Source: Streptomyces narbonensis (GTDB taxonomy: Bacteria; Actinomycetota; Actinomycetes; Streptomycetales; Streptomycetaceae). From it: a stretch of DNA of 64,000 nt. The stretch lies in assembly GCF_014649015.1 (NCBI RefSeq), contig NZ_BMSF01000015.1, positions 9,175-73,174 of the forward strand, written 5' to 3'. Of this stretch, positions 45,844-54,573 are shown one piece after another. The first letter of the stretch is position 1; every line of letters starts with the position of its first letter. Under the pieces are notes generated by a model. The model saw only the letters and a list, made by a program, of their open reading frames with translations, was not told the origin of the DNA and searched no databases. The position numbers were made by a program, and so were the translations under genes.

Positions 45844-46232
45844 GGAAAGAGCCCCAATCCGTGCCTGGACGACAGCCCCCCGTAGTCAGGGAACTGCGCA
45901 ACCCCCGCCGCGTCCAGTGCTCGCGCCGCACGGATTCACCCGGGGGAGGGCCAGTGCGCGCCCGCGTGCGCCGACCCGGTAATGTCCCTGCAACGATTCC
46001 CGCGCCTGTCCCGGGGCGTCCCGGGAGCCCCTCTGGGGGGCGTGCGCACCACAGCTACGCGCCGGGGCGTATGCGTCACTACGCACCGGCTTGACGCCCC
46101 CTGCGCGACTTCTCCGCAGATCGGCGCACTGGCCCTCGTCAGGACGCATCAACGGCAACTGACGGGTAAGTGCAAAATATTTGGGATGCCCCGGAATGGA
46201 ACCCGGGGGCACATCGGCTCGTTGTACACGAC
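45844..46232. other. Intergenic region, methyltransferase / SprT-like gene
   Basis: 389 bases without a supported gene. It includes a repeated CCCGGGGCGTCCCGGGAGCC segment near 46010-46030. It also has an AT-rich stretch GCAAAATATTTGGG at 46172-46185, and the ECF-type promoter just before the downstream gene. Confidence 0.5.
46198..46224 (+). promoter_or_regulatory. Candidate ECF-sigma (SigR-type) promoter
   Basis: GGAAC (46198-46202), exactly 18 bases, then GTTG (46221-46224) fits the SigR consensus GGAAT-n18-GTT with one mismatch. A start of transcription 6-9 bases further on would coincide with the GTG at 46233, giving a leaderless message. Confidence 0.4.
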
Positions 46233-46826
46233 GTGAGCACGACACCACCTGTTCTCGCCGCAGAGCTGGCACAGGCGTGGGCCGACATTCAGCGGCACCA
46301 CCCCGAGCTGCCCGATCTTGCCGCGCCCGAGTCCCTGATCGGAGAGTCCTCGTCCGCCTGCGGCGCCGAGCTCTCCTTCGAGCGACTGCTCCACGAGGCA
46401 GTCCACGGCATCGCCGCCGCCCGAGGGGTCCGTGACACCTCCCGCGCCGGTCGCTACCACAACCGCAGATTCCTCGCGATCGCCGAGGAGATGGGGCTCG
46501 ACCACCCCGAGGAGCCACACGCCAGCAGCGGCTTCTCCCTGGTCACGCTCAACCCGGAGGCGCGGCGGCGGTACCGACCCACCATCGAGCGTCTCCAGCG
46601 GGCCCTCAAGGCCCACACCGTCGCGACCGCGGCCGACACGAAGCGCTCCTTCCGGGGACCGGCCGCCCGGCACGGCTCCTCCGGCGGCGGCGTTCGCGTC
46701 AAGGCCGTCTGCGACTGCGGGCGCAACGTCCGCGTGGTGCCGTCCGTGCTGGCCCAGGCCCCGATCGTCTGCGGCGGCTGCGGCAAACCCTTCCGCATCC
46801 CGGAGACGGTGGGCGCCGCCGGCTGA
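46233..46826 (+). CDS. Putative SprT-like zinc metalloprotease with C-terminal zinc ribbon
   Basis: A 197-residue cytosolic protein. HEAVH at residues 54-58 inside [17 protein letters not shown] is a zincin HExxH site. A third histidine at 76 ([16 protein letters not shown]) is placed as in SprT-like peptidases. The C-terminal zinc ribbon has CDCG and CGGCG pairs, also typical of SprT/Spartan relatives, which cleave DNA-protein crosslinks in eukaryotes. Activity and substrate here are inferred. GTG at 46233 follows an ECF-type promoter and no Shine-Dalgarno. It lies upstream of rpsP. Confidence 0.72.
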   Translation: MSTTPPVLAAELAQAWADIQRHHPELPDLAAPESLIGESSSACGAELSFERLLHEAVHGIAAARGVRDTSRAGRYHNRRFLAIAEEMGLDHPEEPHASSGFSLVTLNPEARRRYRPTIERLQRALKAHTVATAADTKRSFRGPAARHGSSGGGVRVKAVCDCGRNVRVVPSVLAQAPIVCGGCGKPFRIPETVGAAG

Positions 46827-46981
46827 CCCGGCGGCGTGTGGCACAATGGACAGCTGTACTCGACAGTCGCATAGGACCCCTCTCTCCTCCGGCTGACGCG
46901 TCCATCGGGCATCCGAGTACCGCAACCCCACGTGGCATCTCAAAGTGCCCAACCACGTCAAGACCAGGAGACACCACTCCA

Positions 46982-47425
46982 GTGGCAGTCAAGATCAAGC
47001 TCAAGCGCCTCGGTAAGATCCGCCAGCCGCACTACCGCATCGTCGTCGCCGACTCGCGCACCCGCCGCGATGGTCGCGCGATCGAGGAGATCGGCCTCTA
47101 CCACCCGACGTACAACCCGTCGCGTATCGAGGTCGACTCCGAGCGTGCGCAGTACTGGCTGTCCGTCGGCGCCCAGCCGACCGAGCCCGTCCTCGCCATC
47201 CTGAAGCTCACGGGCGACTGGCAGAAGCACAAGGGCCTTCCGGCCCCCGAGAAGGCGCTGCTCGTCCCCGCCACCAAGGAGGCCAAGCGCGCGTCGTTCG
47301 ACGAGTTCGCGAAGGCCCTCGAGGGCGGCGACGACAAGGGTGAGGCCATCACCCCCAAGGCCAAGAAGGCCGACAAGAAGGCTGACGAGGCCGAGGCCGC
47401 GTCGACCGAGTCGACCGAGGCCTGA
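46982..47425 (+). CDS. rpsP: 30S ribosomal protein S16
   Basis: A 147-residue S16. The N-terminal core [20 protein letters not shown] and [10 protein letters not shown] are diagnostic. Residues about 115-147 form a charged Lys/Ala/Glu-rich extension common in actinobacteria. GTG at 46982 follows AGGAG. It begins the rpsP-khpA-rimM-trmD-rplS operon. Confidence 0.97.
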   Translation: MAVKIKLKRLGKIRQPHYRIVVADSRTRRDGRAIEEIGLYHPTYNPSRIEVDSERAQYWLSVGAQPTEPVLAILKLTGDWQKHKGLPAPEKALLVPATKEAKRASFDEFAKALEGGDDKGEAITPKAKKADKKADEAEAASTESTEA

Positions 47426-47427
47426 GC

Positions 47428-47667
47428 ATGCTCGAGGAGGCTCTCGAGCACCTCGTGAAGGGCATCGTCGACAACCCCGACGATGTGCAGGTCGCCTCGC
47501 GCAACCTGCGCCGTGGCCGCGTGCTGGAGGTCCGGGTACACCCCGACGACCTCGGCAAGGTGATCGGCCGCAACGGCCGCACCGCGCGTGCGCTGCGTAC
47601 CGTCGTGGGCGCCATCGGCGGCCGTGGGATCCGGGTCGACCTCGTCGACGTGGACCAGGTCCGCTGA
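47428..47667 (+). CDS. khpA: KH-domain RNA-binding protein KhpA
   Basis: A 79-residue single KH domain with the GxxG loop in KVIGRNGRTARALRTVV. It starts 2 bases after rpsP. KhpA binds RNA, usually with KhpB (Jag), and in other Gram-positives affects cell elongation and ribosome biogenesis. An attenuator-like hairpin separates it from rimM. Confidence 0.93.
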   Translation: MLEEALEHLVKGIVDNPDDVQVASRNLRRGRVLEVRVHPDDLGKVIGRNGRTARALRTVVGAIGGRGIRVDLVDVDQVR

Positions 47668-47702
47668 ACAAGTCGGCCGCATCGGTTGATTGATGTGCCG
47701 GC

Positions 47703-47740
47703 ACGGGCCGGGGAGGGCTTCAGAGCCCACCCCGGCCCGT
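47703..47740 (+). terminator. Hairpin between khpA and rimM
   Basis: ACGGGCCGGGG pairs with CCCCGGCCCGT, and an inner GGGCT/AGCCC pair extends the stem. A T-rich GTTTTCG follows nearby. It may attenuate transcription within the ribosomal operon. Confidence 0.65.
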
Positions 47741-47785
47741 TGTCGTTTTCGTCGTACGAGCTGTGTGACAGGAGAGTGTGGAGCA

Positions 47786-48352
47786 GTGCAGTTGGTAGTC
47801 GCGCGGATCGGCCGCGCCCACGGCATCAAGGGCGAGGTCACCGTCGAGGTGCGGACCGACGAGCCCGAGCTCAGGCTCGGCCCCGGCGCCGTCCTGCTCA
47901 CCGACCCGGCCTCCGCCGGTCCGCTGACCATCGAGTCCGGCAAGGTCCACAGCGGCAAGCTGTTGCTGCGCTTCGAGGGCGTCCGCGACCGCAACGCCGC
48001 CGAGGCCCTGCGCAACACCCTCCTCATCGCCGAGATCGACCCCGAGGAGCTGCCGGAGGAGGAGGACGAGTACTACGACCACCAGCTCATGGACCTCGAC
48101 GTCGTCCTCGCCGACGGCACCGAGATCGGCCGGATCACCGAGATCTCCCACCTGCCGTCCCAGGACCTCTTCATCGTCGAGCGGCCCGACGGCACCGAGC
48201 TGATGATCCCCTTCGTCTCGGAGATCGTCACCGAGATCGACCTGGAGGAGCAGCGGGCCGTCATCGACCCGCCGCCCGGCCTCATCGACGACCGCGCCGA
48301 GATCGTCTCGTCCCGCGACGCCGAGGACGCCGAATCGGGTGAGGACGCATGA
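47786..48352 (+). CDS. rimM: Ribosome maturation factor RimM
   Basis: A 188-residue 30S assembly factor that works with S19. The N-terminal motif [18 protein letters not shown] and the PRC-barrel motif [16 protein letters not shown] are visible. The end is acidic. GTG at 47786 is preceded by GGAG. It overlaps the trmD start by 4 bases. Confidence 0.96.
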   Translation: MQLVVARIGRAHGIKGEVTVEVRTDEPELRLGPGAVLLTDPASAGPLTIESGKVHSGKLLLRFEGVRDRNAAEALRNTLLIAEIDPEELPEEEDEYYDHQLMDLDVVLADGTEIGRITEISHLPSQDLFIVERPDGTELMIPFVSEIVTEIDLEEQRAVIDPPPGLIDDRAEIVSSRDAEDAESGEDA

Positions 48353-49170
48353 GGCTCGACGTCGTCACGATCTTCCCCGAGTACCTCGAACCCCTGAACG
48401 TCTCCCTCGTGGGCAAGGCGCGCGCCCGGGGGCAGCTCGACGTCCACGTCCACCACCTGCGTGACTGGACCTACGACCGGCACAACACGGTCGACGACAC
48501 CCCGTACGGCGGCGGCCCCGGCATGGTCATGAAGACCGAGCCCTGGGGCGACGCGCTCGACGAGACGCTCGCCGACGGCTACGAGGCCGGCGCCCACGGC
48601 CCGGTCCTCGTCGTCCCGACGCCCAGCGGCCGGCCCTTCACCCAGGAACTGGCCGTCGAGCTCTCCGAGCGGCCCTGGCTGATCTTCACGCCCGCCCGGT
48701 ACGAGGGCATCGACCGCCGCGTCATGGACGAGTACGCCACCCGGATGCCGGTCTACGAGGTCTCCATCGGCGACTACGTCCTCGCCGGCGGGGAAGCCGC
48801 CGTCCTCGTCGTCACCGAGGCCGTCGCCCGCCTCCTGCCCGGAGTCCTCGGCAACGCCGAGTCCCACCGCGACGACTCCTTCGCCCCCGGCGCCATGGCC
48901 AACCTCCTGGAGGGGCCCGTCTACACGAAGCCCCCCGAGTGGCGCGGCCGGGGCATCCCCGACGTCCTGCTCAGCGGCCACCACGGCAAGATCGCCCGCT
49001 GGCGCCGGGACGAGGCCTTCCGGCGTACCGTCGCCAACCGGCCCGACCTCATCGAGCGCTGCGATCCGGCCGCCTTCGACAAGAAGGACCGCGAGGTCCT
49101 CTCCATGATGGGGTGGGCGCCCGAGCCCGGTGGCCGATTTTGGCGCAGGCTCCCCGACGTGGAAGAATAG
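48349..49170 (+). CDS. trmD: tRNA (guanine37-N1)-methyltransferase
   Basis: A 273-residue SPOUT methyltransferase making m1G37, which prevents frameshifting. [13 protein letters not shown] is the start. [30 protein letters not shown] and [14 protein letters not shown] form the SAM-binding trefoil knot. It is coupled to rimM and followed by rplS after 127 bases. Confidence 0.97.
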   Translation: MRLDVVTIFPEYLEPLNVSLVGKARARGQLDVHVHHLRDWTYDRHNTVDDTPYGGGPGMVMKTEPWGDALDETLADGYEAGAHGPVLVVPTPSGRPFTQELAVELSERPWLIFTPARYEGIDRRVMDEYATRMPVYEVSIGDYVLAGGEAAVLVVTEAVARLLPGVLGNAESHRDDSFAPGAMANLLEGPVYTKPPEWRGRGIPDVLLSGHHGKIARWRRDEAFRRTVANRPDLIERCDPAAFDKKDREVLSMMGWAPEPGGRFWRRLPDVEE

Positions 49171-49297
49171 GCCGCTGCCGTCCGTCCGGCGCGCGCCCCT
49201 GCCACAGGGGGAACGACGCCCGCCAGGCACGAACGGCACTCCAGACATCCGAACGTACCGCTGATGACCTGTGGCATCAGCGAGGAAAGAGACCTCC

Positions 49298-49648
49298 ATG
49301 GCCTCCCTGCTCGACCAGGTCAACGCGGCTTCCATCCGCTCCGACCTCCCCGCCTTCCGCGCCGGTGACACCGTGAACGTCCACGTGCGCGTCATCGAAG
49401 GCAACCGCTCCCGTATCCAGCAGTTCAAGGGCGTCGTCATCCGCCGCCAGGGCGCTGGCGTCAGCGAGTCCTTCACGGTCCGCAAGGTCTCGTTCTCCGT
49501 CGGCGTCGAGCGCACCTTCCCGGTGAACAGCCCGATCTTCGAGAAGATCGAGCTCGTCACCCGCGGTGACGTCCGTCGCGCCAAGCTCTACTACCTGCGT
49601 GAGCTGCGCGGCAAGGCTGCCAAGATCAAGGAGAAGCGCGACCGCTGA
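49298..49648 (+). CDS. rplS: 50S ribosomal protein L19
   Basis: A 116-residue L19 at the 30S-50S interface. Family blocks are [43 protein letters not shown] and [19 protein letters not shown] at 49298 follows GAGGAAAGAG. Confidence 0.97.
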   Translation: MASLLDQVNAASIRSDLPAFRAGDTVNVHVRVIEGNRSRIQQFKGVVIRRQGAGVSESFTVRKVSFSVGVERTFPVNSPIFEKIELVTRGDVRRAKLYYLRELRGKAAKIKEKRDR

Positions 49649-49716
49649 GCCCCGGCTCTTCGCTCACGCGACGCTTGAGGTCCTCGCACAGACGGGCCGG
49701 ATAGGCTCTGTCCCCG

Positions 49717-50469
49717 ATGGACACCGAAGCACAGCACACGGAGCGCGACCCCTCCACCGACACGGAGGACGGGTCGCGCTCCGTGCGCGTTTCCTGGCGG
49801 CGTACGGGACTGCTCGGCGCGGCCTGTGTGACGTTCCTCCTGCTGCTGAGCCACTTCGTGATCCAGCCGTTCCTGATCCCCAGCAGTTCGATGGAGCCGA
49901 CGCTCCAGGTCGGCGACCGGATCCTCGTGAACAAGCTGGCGTACCGTTTCGGCAGCGAGCCGCGCCGGGGCGACGTCGTGGTCTTCGACGGCACCGGCTC
50001 CTTCGTGCGCGAGGACGTCGGCGGCAATCCGCTCACCGGACTCCTGCACGACGCCGCGGCCGCCCTCGGCTTCGCCGAACCGGACGAGACCGACTTCGTG
50101 AAGCGGGTCGTCGGTGTCGGCGGCGACCGGGTGGTCTGCTGCGACAAGGACGGACGGCTCACCGTCAACGGCGTCCCCGTCGAGGAGCGGTACGTGATGC
50201 TCGGCGACCGTCCGTCCGGCGTCCCCTTCGACATCGTCGTCCCCCAGGGCACGCTCTGGGTGATGGGCGACCACCGCAGTCAGTCCAGCGACTCCCGCGA
50301 CCACCTCGGCAGCCCCGGCGGCGGCATGGTCCCCGTCGACAAGGTCGTCGGACGCGCCGACTGGATCGCCTGGCCCTTGGACCGCTGGTCGACGGTGCCC
50401 GCGACGGGCGCCTTCGACGCCGTGCCGGCCCCGCCGGCCGGCGGGCACGCCACGGGCCCCCGTGGGTAG
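49717..50469 (+). CDS. sipW: Type I signal peptidase SipW
   Basis: A 250-residue leader peptidase, first of four in tandem. One N-terminal membrane helix at about 30-50 (GLLGAACVTFLLLLSHFVI). The catalytic serine is in IPSSSMEPTL and the catalytic lysine in VKRVVGVGGDR. Box E is MGDHRSQSSDSR. There is no C-terminal membrane helix. It overlaps sipX by 8 bases. Names follow the S. lividans/S. coelicolor cluster order and are assigned by position. Confidence 0.93.
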   Translation: MDTEAQHTERDPSTDTEDGSRSVRVSWRRTGLLGAACVTFLLLLSHFVIQPFLIPSSSMEPTLQVGDRILVNKLAYRFGSEPRRGDVVVFDGTGSFVREDVGGNPLTGLLHDAAAALGFAEPDETDFVKRVVGVGGDRVVCCDKDGRLTVNGVPVEERYVMLGDRPSGVPFDIVVPQGTLWVMGDHRSQSSDSRDHLGSPGGGMVPVDKVVGRADWIAWPLDRWSTVPATGAFDAVPAPPAGGHATGPRG

Positions 50470-51400
50470 CCGCGGCCGCCCGCCCGGCGGGTCCGCCCAG
50501 GGCCCCGGCCCCACACCGCTGCCGGGACGCGCCGAGCGGCGCAGGCTCGCCCGCAAGGTCAAGCGCCGCCGTCAGCGCTCAGCGATCCGCGAGATCCCGA
50601 TCCTCGTCACCGTCGCCGTGCTTATCGCGCTCGTCCTCAAGACCTTCCTGGTCCAGGCGTTCGTCATCCCCTCCGGGTCCATGGAGCAGACGATCCGCAT
50701 CGACGACCGGGTGCTCGTCGACAAGCTCACCCCCTGGTTCGGCTCCCGGCCCCAGCGCGGTGACGTCGTCGTCTTCAAGGACCCCGGCAACTGGCTCCAG
50801 AAGGAGGCCGCGCCGGCCGCCGAGGACCCCGTCGGCGTCAAGCAGGTCAAGCAGGCCCTGACCTTCATCGGGCTGCTGCCCTCCGCCGACGACCGCGACC
50901 TCATCAAGCGGGTCGTCGCCGTCGGCGGGGACACCGTCCGCTGCTGCGGCAAGGACGGTCGGCTCACCGTCAACGGCGTACCCCTGGACGAGCCGTACCT
51001 GCACCCCGGGAACGAGCCGTCCACGATCCCCTTCGAGGTGAAGGTCCCGGAGGGCCGGATCTTCGTCCTCGGCGACCACCGGTCGAACTCGGCCGACTCC
51101 CGCTTCCACCTCGACGAGAAGGACCACGGCACCGTCTCCGAGGAGCAGGTCGTGGGGCGTGCCGTCGTGATCGCCTGGCCCGTCGGCAACTGGCGCCGCC
51201 TGGAAGAACGGCAGACCTTCGCCGCCGTACCGGACGGGCGTGCGAGTTCCGAGCCCGCGCTCGGTCTGTCGCATAGTGTTGCCCCGCGCGATCTGAACGG
51301 ATTGCCCGGGCTCCCGACCCCTGCGGAACTTCTGCTCGTTATGGGAGTGGTGGGCCTGTCCCTGTTCCGGGGCAGGCGATCGCACGGAGTGAGGAGTTGA
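50462..51400 (+). CDS. sipX: Type I signal peptidase SipX
   Basis: A 312-residue leader peptidase. The N-terminal helix is at about 45-68 (IPILVTVAVLIALVLKTFLV). Catalytic Ser lies in IPSGSMEQTI and Lys in LIKRVVAVGGDT. Box E is LGDHRSNSADSR. A C-terminal hydrophobic helix (PAELLLVMGVVGLSLF) is present. GTG at 50462 overlaps sipW. Confidence 0.93.
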   Translation: MGSRGRPPGGSAQGPGPTPLPGRAERRRLARKVKRRRQRSAIREIPILVTVAVLIALVLKTFLVQAFVIPSGSMEQTIRIDDRVLVDKLTPWFGSRPQRGDVVVFKDPGNWLQKEAAPAAEDPVGVKQVKQALTFIGLLPSADDRDLIKRVVAVGGDTVRCCGKDGRLTVNGVPLDEPYLHPGNEPSTIPFEVKVPEGRIFVLGDHRSNSADSRFHLDEKDHGTVSEEQVVGRAVVIAWPVGNWRRLEERQTFAAVPDGRASSEPALGLSHSVAPRDLNGLPGLPTPAELLLVMGVVGLSLFRGRRSHGVRS

Positions 51401-51401
51401 T

Positions 51402-52331
51402 GTGGGGGATTTGGCCGTCGGCGCACGATCCGGACACGATGAGCCCGAGAAGAGGGCCGACGAGGCCATCGGCGATGACGTGACGGGTGACGATGTGACG
51501 GATGACGAGCGGGCGCACGACGACGGCGACGGGGATGGCGAGGCGGCGGGCAGGTCGGGCGGCAGCCCGAAGAAGCCGCGTTCCTTCTGGAAGGAACTGC
51601 CGCTCCTCATCGGCATCGCCCTGGTGCTCGCGCTCCTGATCAAGACCTTCCTGGTGCAGGCGTTCTCGATTCCCTCGGAATCGATGATGAACACCCTCCA
51701 GCGCGGTGACCGGGTGCTCGTCGACAAGCTCACCCCGTGGTTCGGCTCCGAGCCGGAGCGCGGCGAGGTCGTCGTCTTCCACGACCCGGGCGGCTGGCTG
51801 GAAGGCCAGGAGACCCCCGACCCGAACGTCGTCCAGAAGTTCCTCAGCTTCATCGGCCTCATGCCCTCCGCCGAGGAGAAGGACCTCATCAAGCGGGTCA
51901 TCGCGGTCGGCGGCGACACGGTCTCCTGCAAGGAGGGCGGCAAGGTCGTCCTCAACGGCGTGGCCCTGGACGAGAGCGCGTACCTCTACCCCGGCTCCGT
52001 GCCCTGCCAGGACTCCTTCGGCCCGATCAAGGTCCCCGAGGGCCGCATCTGGGTCATGGGCGACAACCGGCAGAACTCGCTGGACTCCCGTTTCCACCAG
52101 CAGCTCCCCGGCGGCGGCACCGTCGCCAACGACCAGGTCGTGGGCCGCGCCGTGGTGATCGCCTGGCCCGTCACCCGCTGGGCCACCCTCCCGGTGCCCG
52201 CAGTCTTCGACCAGCCCGCCCTCAACCAGGCCGTGGCCGCCGCACCGCTGGGAGCGGCCGGTCTGGCCGGCGCGCTTCCGCTGGTCCTGTGGCGTCGGAA
52301 GAAGCGCACGGCTGGGCATACCGCCGAGTAG
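51402..52331 (+). CDS. sipY: Type I signal peptidase SipY
   Basis: A 309-residue leader peptidase with a long acidic cytosolic N-terminus (Asp-rich, to about residue 60). The first membrane helix is ELPLLIGIALVLALLIKTFL. Catalytic Ser is in IPSESMMNTL and Lys in LIKRVIAVGGDT. Box E is MGDNRQNSLDSR. A C-terminal helix near 280-300 is present. In S. lividans SipY is the major enzyme for secretory preproteins. GTG at 51402, one base after the sipX stop. Confidence 0.93.
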   Translation: MGDLAVGARSGHDEPEKRADEAIGDDVTGDDVTDDERAHDDGDGDGEAAGRSGGSPKKPRSFWKELPLLIGIALVLALLIKTFLVQAFSIPSESMMNTLQRGDRVLVDKLTPWFGSEPERGEVVVFHDPGGWLEGQETPDPNVVQKFLSFIGLMPSAEEKDLIKRVIAVGGDTVSCKEGGKVVLNGVALDESAYLYPGSVPCQDSFGPIKVPEGRIWVMGDNRQNSLDSRFHQQLPGGGTVANDQVVGRAVVIAWPVTRWATLPVPAVFDQPALNQAVAAAPLGAAGLAGALPLVLWRRKKRTAGHTAE

Positions 52332-52384
52332 TGACCCGCGGGTAGATTGCCGTCCCGGACCGTCGACAGACCTCTGGGGTGCGC

Positions 52385-53185
52385 ATGAGCGGAAACAGAA
52401 GTGCAGCGGGCGGCCACGGCCGCCTCGGCAGCGTGCTGTCGGGGCTGGCCGTGGCCGTCGGCTGTGTGCTCTTCCTCGGGGGCTTCGTCTGGGGAGCGCT
52501 GGTCTACCAGCCGTACACCGTCCCCTCCGACTCCATGACCCCCACCATCGCCGTCGGCTCCCGGGTCCTCGCCGAACGCATCGACGGCGACGAGGTGCGG
52601 CGCGGTGACGTCGTCGTCTTCACGGACGCCCTGTGGGGCTCCTCCCCGATGGTCAAGCGGGTCGTCGCGGTCGGCGGCGACACCGTCGCCTGCTGCGGCC
52701 GGGACGGCAGGCTCACGGTCAACGGCACGGCCGTCGACGAGCCCTATCTGCGCCCCGGACCCGGCGGCGGCATTGTCGCCTCCGGGCAGGAGTTCTCCGT
52801 GACCGTGCCCGAGGGGAACCTCTTCCTGCTCGGCGACGACCGCCACACCTCGCTCGACTCCCGTTCGCACATGGAGGAGGCAGGGCAGGGATCCGTACCC
52901 CGCTCCGCGGTCGTCGGCAGGGTCGACGCCGTCGCCTGGCCCTTCGAGGGCCTCCTGCAGCCCGCGAAGGGCTTCGCCGCCCTGCCGGGCGGGGCCTCCC
53001 GACCGGGGCCCTTCACGGCTCTCCTCACGGCGATCGCGGCCGGGACCGCGCTGATCCTCGCCGGGGCCGCCTACGGACCCGTGGCGCGCCTGCTGACACG
53101 GCGCCCGGGCGGGACGGGGTCCGGGAAGCGGTCCGGGCCGGGGGCTTCCGCGGGGTCGCCCGCGGGGGAGAAGGTGGGGACATGA
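52385..53185 (+). CDS. sipZ: Type I signal peptidase SipZ
   Basis: A 266-residue leader peptidase. The N-terminal helix is VLSGLAVAVGCVLFLGGFVW. Catalytic Ser is in VPSDSMTPTI and Lys in VKRVVAVGGDT. Box E is LGDDRHTSLDSR. The C-terminal helix is TALLTAIAAGTALILAGAAY. ATG at 52385 is preferred because GGGGT lies just upstream. GTG at 52379 is an in-frame alternative. It overlaps the Nudix gene by 4 bases. Confidence 0.92.
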   Translation: MSGNRSAAGGHGRLGSVLSGLAVAVGCVLFLGGFVWGALVYQPYTVPSDSMTPTIAVGSRVLAERIDGDEVRRGDVVVFTDALWGSSPMVKRVVAVGGDTVACCGRDGRLTVNGTAVDEPYLRPGPGGGIVASGQEFSVTVPEGNLFLLGDDRHTSLDSRSHMEEAGQGSVPRSAVVGRVDAVAWPFEGLLQPAKGFAALPGGASRPGPFTALLTAIAAGTALILAGAAYGPVARLLTRRPGGTGSGKRSGPGASAGSPAGEKVGT

Positions 53186-53739
53186 CGGATCACGCCTCCG
53201 CCGTTCCGGCGGAACCCGCCGTGCAGGTGCAACCCGCCGTGCAGGCGGACCCCGCCGTGCGCCAGGTGGCCAGGGTCGTCCTCCTCGACCCCGACGACCG
53301 CATCCTGCTCATGCACGGATACGAACCGGACGACCCCGCCGACACCTGGTGGTTCACCCCCGGCGGCGGTCTGGAGGGCGACGAGACCCGGGCGGAGGCC
53401 GCGCTGCGCGAACTCGCCGAGGAGACCGGCATCACCGACGCCGAGCTCGGGCCCGTCCTGTGGCAGCGGTACTGCTCCTTCCCCTTCGACGGACGCCGCT
53501 GGGACCAGGACGAGTGGTACTACCTGGCCCGCATCCGCCGGACCGCGACCGAGCCCCGCCCCCAGGCCCTCACGGAGCTGGAGACCCGCAGCCTCGCGGG
53601 CCTCAGATGGTGGACCTCCGCCGAACTGTCAGCGGCCCGTGAGACGGTGTACCCGACCAGACTCGCCGAGCTGCTGCGCACGCTGCTCGACGAGGGACCT
53701 CCGAGTGCACCGGTGGTTCTCGCCCCGGAAATCGTTTAG
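53182..53739 (+). CDS. Nudix hydrolase
   Basis: A 185-residue protein with an intact Nudix box at about residue 68: GGGLEGDETRAEAALRELAE followed by ETGI, matching Gx5Ex7REUxEExGU. The N-terminal 25 residues are a degenerate PAVQ repeat (EPAVQVQPAVQADPAV). The substrate (nucleotide diphosphate derivative) is not predictable. It is coupled to sipZ. Confidence 0.92.
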   Translation: MTDHASAVPAEPAVQVQPAVQADPAVRQVARVVLLDPDDRILLMHGYEPDDPADTWWFTPGGGLEGDETRAEAALRELAEETGITDAELGPVLWQRYCSFPFDGRRWDQDEWYYLARIRRTATEPRPQALTELETRSLAGLRWWTSAELSAARETVYPTRLAELLRTLLDEGPPSAPVVLAPEIV

Positions 53740-53794
53740 GGGTGCGGCCGACTGGCGCACAATAGGTGGACGCACGGCTGAAGGGGAACATGCC

Positions 53795-54103
53795 ATGAGC
53801 GCCGAGGACCTCGAGAAGTACGAGACCGAGATGGAGCTGAAGCTCTACCGGGAGTACCGCGACGTCGTCGGGTTGTTCAAATACGTGATCGAGACCGAGC
53901 GGCGCTTCTACCTCACCAACGACTACGAGATGCAGGTGCACTCGGTCCAGGGCGAGGTCTTCTTCGAGGTCAGCATGGCCGATGCCTGGGTCTGGGACAT
54001 GTATCGGCCGGCCAGGTTCGTCAAGCAGGTCCGCGTGCTCACCTTCAAGGACGTGAACATCGAGGAGCTCAACAAGAGCGACCTCGAACTTCCCGGCAGC
54101 TGA
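53795..54103 (+). CDS. DUF2469 family protein
   Basis: A 102-residue conserved actinobacterial protein with many acidic and aromatic residues (KYETEMELKLYREYRDVVG, VWDMYRPARFVKQVRVLTF). No membrane segment. DUF2469 proteins lie next to rnhB/yraN-type genes throughout the actinobacteria. Function unknown. ATG at 53795 after AAGGGG. Confidence 0.9.
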   Translation: MSAEDLEKYETEMELKLYREYRDVVGLFKYVIETERRFYLTNDYEMQVHSVQGEVFFEVSMADAWVWDMYRPARFVKQVRVLTFKDVNIEELNKSDLELPGS

Positions 54104-54207
54104 CTCACCCCCAGGGGTGAGCGAGTTCTCCACAGCGCCCAGGCCCTCCACAGGGCCGCACACGGTCCGGCGCACTCCGTCACAGTCGGTGACGGAGGTG
54201 GTACCGC

Positions 54208-54573
54208 ATGAACAGGACCCAAGCCCTCGGACGGTACGGGGAAGAGCTGGCGACCCGTCGGCTCACCGCGACCGGCATGCACATCCTCGCCCGCAACTGG
54301 CGCTGCGGCCGGTCGGGAGAGATCGACATCGTCGCCCGTGACGGCGACACCCTCGTCATCTGCGAGGTCAAGACCCGACGCCACGGCGCCTATGAACATC
54401 CGATGGCCGCCGTCACCCCGACCAAGGCCGAGCGGCTCCGCCGTCTCGCCGCCTGCTGGCTCGACCGCAGCGGCACCCCCGCCCCCGCGGGCGGCGTCCG
54501 CATCGACCTCGTCGGCATCGTCCTGCCCCGCAAGGGCGCCCCCGTCCTCACCCACGCCCAGGGGGTGGCCTGA
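54208..54573 (+). CDS. yraN: YraN family (UPF0102) putative nuclease
   Basis: A 121-residue protein of the restriction-endonuclease-like fold. [21 protein letters not shown] contains the D-x-n-E-V-K catalytic pattern, and the N-terminus [17 protein letters not shown] is standard. Biochemical role unproven. It overlaps comM by one base and forms the yraN-comM-dprA operon. Confidence 0.92.
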   Translation: MNRTQALGRYGEELATRRLTATGMHILARNWRCGRSGEIDIVARDGDTLVICEVKTRRHGAYEHPMAAVTPTKAERLRRLAACWLDRSGTPAPAGGVRIDLVGIVLPRKGAPVLTHAQGVA

